From positions 1 through 64,000 of the forward strand of contig JABISZ010000054.1 of the NCBI GenBank assembly GCA_018668255.1: a DNA stretch of 64,000 bases. Direction: 5' to 3'. The DNA is from Pseudomonadota bacterium (GTDB taxonomy: Bacteria > Pseudomonadota > Gammaproteobacteria > Ga0077536). Below, piece after piece: positions 60,015-64,000 of this stretch (position 1 is the first letter of the stretch; every line of letters starts with the position of its first letter). Below the pieces are notes generated by a model, which worked only from the letters and a program-made list of their open reading frames with translations, was not told where the DNA came from and did not search any database. The position numbers and the translations under genes are program-made.

Positions 60015-60032
60015 AGTTCATCAAACTGTCAT
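60015..60032 (+). promoter_or_regulatory. Candidate Pho box upstream of PstS-like gene
   Basis: AGTTCAT-CAAA-CTGTCAT, one perfect CTGTCAT half-site with a partial one at 11-nt spacing. Confidence 0.35.
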
Positions 60033-60096
60033 GTAGCGAACGCATACTCGTTCTCCCTTTAACCCTTTTTATATTCCTGCTTGGAGGTTTTGTCTA

Positions 60097-61062
60097 ATGA
60101 TTAAACGTCTTCTCTCCGTTATTGCAACTACACTAGTATTGTCTAGTTCACTCAGTGCGCTTGAAGTAGATTCTGGAATACAGAGTTATCAAAAAGAGCC
60201 TGGTATATCAGGGAATCTAAATAGCGTAGGTTCAGACACGCTGGCTAACCTTATGACTCTTTGGGCAGAAGGTTTCAGAATATTCTACCCAAATGTTAAT
60301 ATTCAAATACAAGCTGCAGGCTCTTCTACTGCGCCTCCCGCACTGACTGAAGGCACGGCAAATACTGGTCCGATGAGCCGGAAAATGAAATCAAAGGAAA
60401 TGGCAGCTTTCGAAACTAGACACGGCTACAAACCAACGGCTATACCTGTAGCAATCGACTCTCTTGCTATCTTCGTAAACAAGGACAATCCTATTAAAGG
60501 GATGAGTATCATGCAGGCAGATGCTATCTTTTCTGCAACCAGAAGATGTGGTGCAGTAAGTGATATCAAAACTTGGGGTGAAGTCGGTTTAACTGGTGAT
60601 TGGACAAACAGAAATATTCAGGTATATGGTCGTAACTCTGTCGCAGGCACCTATGGCTATTTCAAGAAGAAAGCTCTTTGCAAAGGCGACTTTAAAGATA
60701 GCGTAAACGAGCAACCCGGTTCTGCTTCTGTTGTTCAAGGGGTCACAAAATCTCTTAATGGAATCGGATACAGTGGCATCGGTTACCGGACATCTGGAGT
60801 CAAAGCTATCGCTTTGTCGAAAAAAGGAACCAAGTACATCGAACCTACGTCCGATAACGCTATAGCAGGGATTTATCCTCTTGCACGCTTCTTATACGTA
60901 TATGTAAATAAAGCCCCTAATAAACCTCTTCCTCCTCTTGAACGAGAATTCATGAAAATGGTACTTAGCAAAGAAGGGCAAGAAGTTGTTATAAAAGACG
61001 GCTACATTCCTTTACCTGAAGTTGTCGTCAGGAAGTACCTTGCAACTTCGCTAGCTAAATAA
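60097..61062 (+). CDS. PstS-like phosphate ABC transporter substrate-binding protein
   Basis: Signal peptide, [22 protein letters not shown]...[43 protein letters not shown]. Confidence 0.9.
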   Translation: MIKRLLSVIATTLVLSSSLSALEVDSGIQSYQKEPGISGNLNSVGSDTLANLMTLWAEGFRIFYPNVNIQIQAAGSSTAPPALTEGTANTGPMSRKMKSKEMAAFETRHGYKPTAIPVAIDSLAIFVNKDNPIKGMSIMQADAIFSATRRCGAVSDIKTWGEVGLTGDWTNRNIQVYGRNSVAGTYGYFKKKALCKGDFKDSVNEQPGSASVVQGVTKSLNGIGYSGIGYRTSGVKAIALSKKGTKYIEPTSDNAIAGIYPLARFLYVYVNKAPNKPLPPLEREFMKMVLSKEGQEVVIKDGYIPLPEVVVRKYLATSLAK

Positions 61063-61170
61063 AAAATAAGTCGTGTTTTCGGCATGGAGTAGTCGCAGCT
61101 TTTTTCATGAGCATTCCTCAAAATTATTAGCTACACTGCATTGGATTAACATTCCTGAACGCGAGTACCG

Positions 61171-62352
61171 ATGAATCTAAAGTATGATGTAGTCATAGTA
61201 GGCGCAGGAGCTGCGGGATCTATTTGTGCCAGCGAAGCTGGAGAGCGAGGACGTCGTGTAAGATTAATTGATCATTCAAAAAAATTTGGGGAAAAAATCA
61301 GAATTTCCGGTGGCGGACGTTGTAATTTCACCAATATTCACTGTGGACCCGAAAATTTTATTTCGTCAAACCCTCACTTCTGTAAATCAGCTCTAACGCA
61401 ATTTGACTCAAAAAGCTTTACTGATATTTTAGATGCTGCCAAAATTCCTTATCACGAAAAACACTCTGGCCAATTATTTTGCGACAATAGCTCACGAGAT
61501 ATTCTAAATCTTCTGCTTCAAAAAATTACTGAAAACAAAGTAGATCTTTCACTAGGAGAATCGGTCACTAAAATCGACAAAACTAACGATGGATACCGCA
61601 TATATACGGATATAGCCTCTTATTCATGTACCTCGCTAGTTATAGCAACTGGTGGACTTTCAATCCCAAAGATTGGCGCAACTAAGTTTGGTCATGAAAT
61701 AGCCCTGCAATTTGGTCACTCTCTTGTCTCCACAAAACCTGGTTTGGTGCCGCTTACATTCGATACGGCATTATTGACGCATTGTGCAGATCTTTCAGGC
61801 ATAGCTGTCGAAGCAATAGTCAGCTGCGAAGGACACTCTTTTTCCGGTGGTTTACTTTTCACGCATCGAGGACTCAGTGGGCCATCGGTTCTACAAGCAT
61901 CTTCATACTGGCAGCCCAACAAACCTGTCACAATAAACCTAGCGCCACTAAGCGGTGACAGTCAGAAATTAAATTTATACAACCTATCGAAGCCTAATAA
62001 ATTGGTGAAAAATATCTTGGGCCAGTTAATTCCCCAAAGACTTGCGACGTCTATCTGTGCACAAATGAATTTAGATAAGAGATTAGGAGAAGCTACTGAA
62101 ACTTTGATTGCATCGCTAGATGAAAGAGTGTGCGCTTGGACTGTTTGTCCTACAGGGACTGAAGGTTATCGCACTGCGGAAGTTACGGTAGGCGGTGTAG
62201 ATACCTCTAATCTATCGTCGAAAACCATGGAGTCGTCGATACACCAAGGGCTTTACTTTATTGGAGAAGTAATCGATGTCACTGGTCATCTAGGCGGGCA
62301 CAACTTTCAGTGGGCATGGTCTTCGGGTTGGGTAGCAGGAAAAAATGCCTGA
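61171..62352 (+). CDS. HI0933/BaiN-like NAD(P)/FAD-dependent oxidoreductase
   Basis: YDVVIVGAGAAGSICASEAGERG, ISGGGRCNFTN, TAEVTVGGVDTSNLSSKTMES, DVTGHLGGHNFQWAWSSGWVAG. Confidence 0.94.
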   Translation: MNLKYDVVIVGAGAAGSICASEAGERGRRVRLIDHSKKFGEKIRISGGGRCNFTNIHCGPENFISSNPHFCKSALTQFDSKSFTDILDAAKIPYHEKHSGQLFCDNSSRDILNLLLQKITENKVDLSLGESVTKIDKTNDGYRIYTDIASYSCTSLVIATGGLSIPKIGATKFGHEIALQFGHSLVSTKPGLVPLTFDTALLTHCADLSGIAVEAIVSCEGHSFSGGLLFTHRGLSGPSVLQASSYWQPNKPVTINLAPLSGDSQKLNLYNLSKPNKLVKNILGQLIPQRLATSICAQMNLDKRLGEATETLIASLDERVCAWTVCPTGTEGYRTAEVTVGGVDTSNLSSKTMESSIHQGLYFIGEVIDVTGHLGGHNFQWAWSSGWVAGKNA

Positions 62353-62668
62353 ACTGGCTAAGTGTTCAGAAACCATCTTAATCCTAACGGGATATCGATC
62401 GGATGCCCTATTGAATCGGAGTCTTTCTAGTCATCCCACGATTGAAGAGCTGTAACTTCATGAGCATGATATCTCACTGCATCGATAATAAATCCCCTAG
62501 GGGAAAGACAGAAAGCAGCACAAGCCTACCTTCATTAGGGCATGACATATTGCCTGTTAAAGCGTTCTTAATTCTAGCCATAACAAAAATTTTATAAGGC
62601 CTATAGTCCTTGGAAATTTTTCGCTATAATACGGCTTGATCAATTAGCCAATCTTTTGAGAGTATCTA

Positions 62669-63187
62669 ATGAATAATAATGAAGACGAAATATTCGTTCG
62701 CAATTTTTCTCTAGTTTTAGCAGGGCTTTTAGTAATTGGGTTGATAGCTTTTATATTAGCTAATGTGGTAACTGAAAAATTTGCCGGTGCATCAGGCGAC
62801 AGTGAAATCATCGCGGAGCGAATCGCTCCTGTGGGCGCTCCGAATACGAGTGAGGCCGCAATAGTTTTCGAAACTTCCAAAAACGCAAATGCAGGAGCGC
62901 CAAAAACTCCTAAAGAATCTATGGCAGAAGTAGAAGACGGAAAAGTAGTTTACGATAAAGTTTGCACTGTCTGTCATGCTCAAGGAATTGCAGGGGCACC
63001 AAAATTTGCCGATATATCTGCTTGGTCAAGCAGACTAGCGAAGGGGAAACAGGCTTTATATGCAAATGCTATCAACGGTTATATGGGCGATGCAGGATAT
63101 ATGCCGGCCAAAGGCGGTGACATGAAACTACACGATGACTCCGTTCGCGCCGCAGTAGACTATATGTTAACAAGCTTAGAAAACTAA
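62669..63187 (+). CDS. Cytochrome c5 family protein
   Basis: N-terminal TM, YDKVCTVCHAQGIAGAPKFAD heme site, GYMPAKGG. Confidence 0.93.
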   Translation: MNNNEDEIFVRNFSLVLAGLLVIGLIAFILANVVTEKFAGASGDSEIIAERIAPVGAPNTSEAAIVFETSKNANAGAPKTPKESMAEVEDGKVVYDKVCTVCHAQGIAGAPKFADISAWSSRLAKGKQALYANAINGYMGDAGYMPAKGGDMKLHDDSVRAAVDYMLTSLEN

Positions 63188-64000
63188 TTATTAAGCTCTC
63201 GTAAAATTGACTGGTAAGACTCCTCTGTAGCTTTGTTAAAACTGGCACGGCGGGCTCTGAATTCTGTGTACGAATTTAGTACTTTCATGAACTTCTCATC
63301 CTTTTCCGCCTCTTCGCGTAGCACCTCCCTAGTCAGCTTTGCTAGATGCAGAGTAACTTCCTTCGGAAATTCGAGAACTTGAATATGGTCTTTGTTTTTT
63401 AGTGAGTTAAAAGCATCCATATTTCCCACTTCTGACAAGCCATACATGTAAAGGCTAGCTGATGCAGCTGCGGCTTCAACGATTGTCTTTAAGTCTGCGG
63501 GCAAATCAGCCCACGCATTAGAATTTATGATTAGCTCCAGTTGAGTCCCGGGCTCATGCCAACCAGGGTAATAGTAATATTTCGCAGCACGGTCAAGCCC
63601 AAATCTCAGATCATGAAGAGGCCCTACCCACTCGGTTGCATCTATCGTCCCTCTTTCTAAAGCCGTGTATATTTCCGCTGCGGATAAAAGGACCGGATTA
63701 CCACCCGCTTTGGCTAAAACTTTTCCTCCCAACCCAGGAATTCTCATTTTAAGGCCTTTGAGATCCTCGATGGTGTTAATTTCTTTGTTGAACCATCCGC
63801 CCATCTGTATGCCTGTATTCCCTAAAGGGAAAGGCACAATTCCAAAAGGCTCGTAAAGTTCTCGCCAAAGCCCAAGGCCTTCGCCACTATAAATCCAAGC
63901 CCATGCCCCATTTTGCATCATGCCAAAAGGTACTGTGCTTAAGAACTGAGCAGCAGGAACTTTCCCTGCCCAATAATAAGAAGCTCCGTGTCCCATCTCT
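63184..64000 (-). CDS. TRAP transporter DctP-type solute receptor, TakP-like (5' partial at window edge)
   Basis: MGHGASYYWAGKVPAAQFLSTVPFGM, GGWFNKEINTIEDLKGLKMRIPGLGGKVL, ERGTIDATEWVGPLHDLRFGL; no signal peptide in window, frame runs to edge. Confidence 0.9.
   Translation of the reverse strand, partial: EMGHGASYYWAGKVPAAQFLSTVPFGMMQNGAWAWIYSGEGLGLWRELYEPFGIVPFPLGNTGIQMGGWFNKEINTIEDLKGLKMRIPGLGGKVLAKAGGNPVLLSAAEIYTALERGTIDATEWVGPLHDLRFGLDRAAKYYYYPGWHEPGTQLELIINSNAWADLPADLKTIVEAAAASASLYMYGLSEVGNMDAFNSLKNKDHIQVLEFPKEVTLHLAKLTREVLREEAEKDEKFMKVLNSYTEFRARRASFNKATEESYQSILRELNN

Overview
This 64 kb window looks like the chromosome of a (probably marine) gammaproteobacterium. It has conserved housekeeping blocks at both ends: dksA / AddAB-like nuclease / rsmE / argH / mutY-yggX, and ychF-pth-rplY-prs-tRNA-Gln-ispE-lolB-hemA-prfA-prmC-moeB / xthA / rpmE / engB / c4 / dsbA. 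Between them lies an accessory catabolic region (about 22.5-46.6 kb). It holds two N,N-dimethylformamidase-like modules (one large subunit with one small-subunit-like gene; a second large subunit flanked by two), a formamidase-like protein, an amidase, an M20 amidohydrolase, two LLM flavin-dependent oxidoreductases, SDRs, a CoA-transferase and an MFS transporter. Items the ORF track does not show: (1) a SelW/Rdx-type selenoprotein gene with an in-frame TGA at the Sec position (32897-33115); (2) a tandem pair of related, covarying small RNAs with C-rich anti-Shine-Dalgarno-like loops and their own terminators (about 26.65-27.0 kb); (3) a truncated HAL2/CysQ-type phosphatase remnant beside a DUF1326/DUF2182 pair; (4) an OGT-AlkA fusion protein; (5) a DksA-like protein with a long histone-H1-like lysine/alanine repeat tail and no complete zinc finger. 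All assignments come from reading the sequence; no database search was run.
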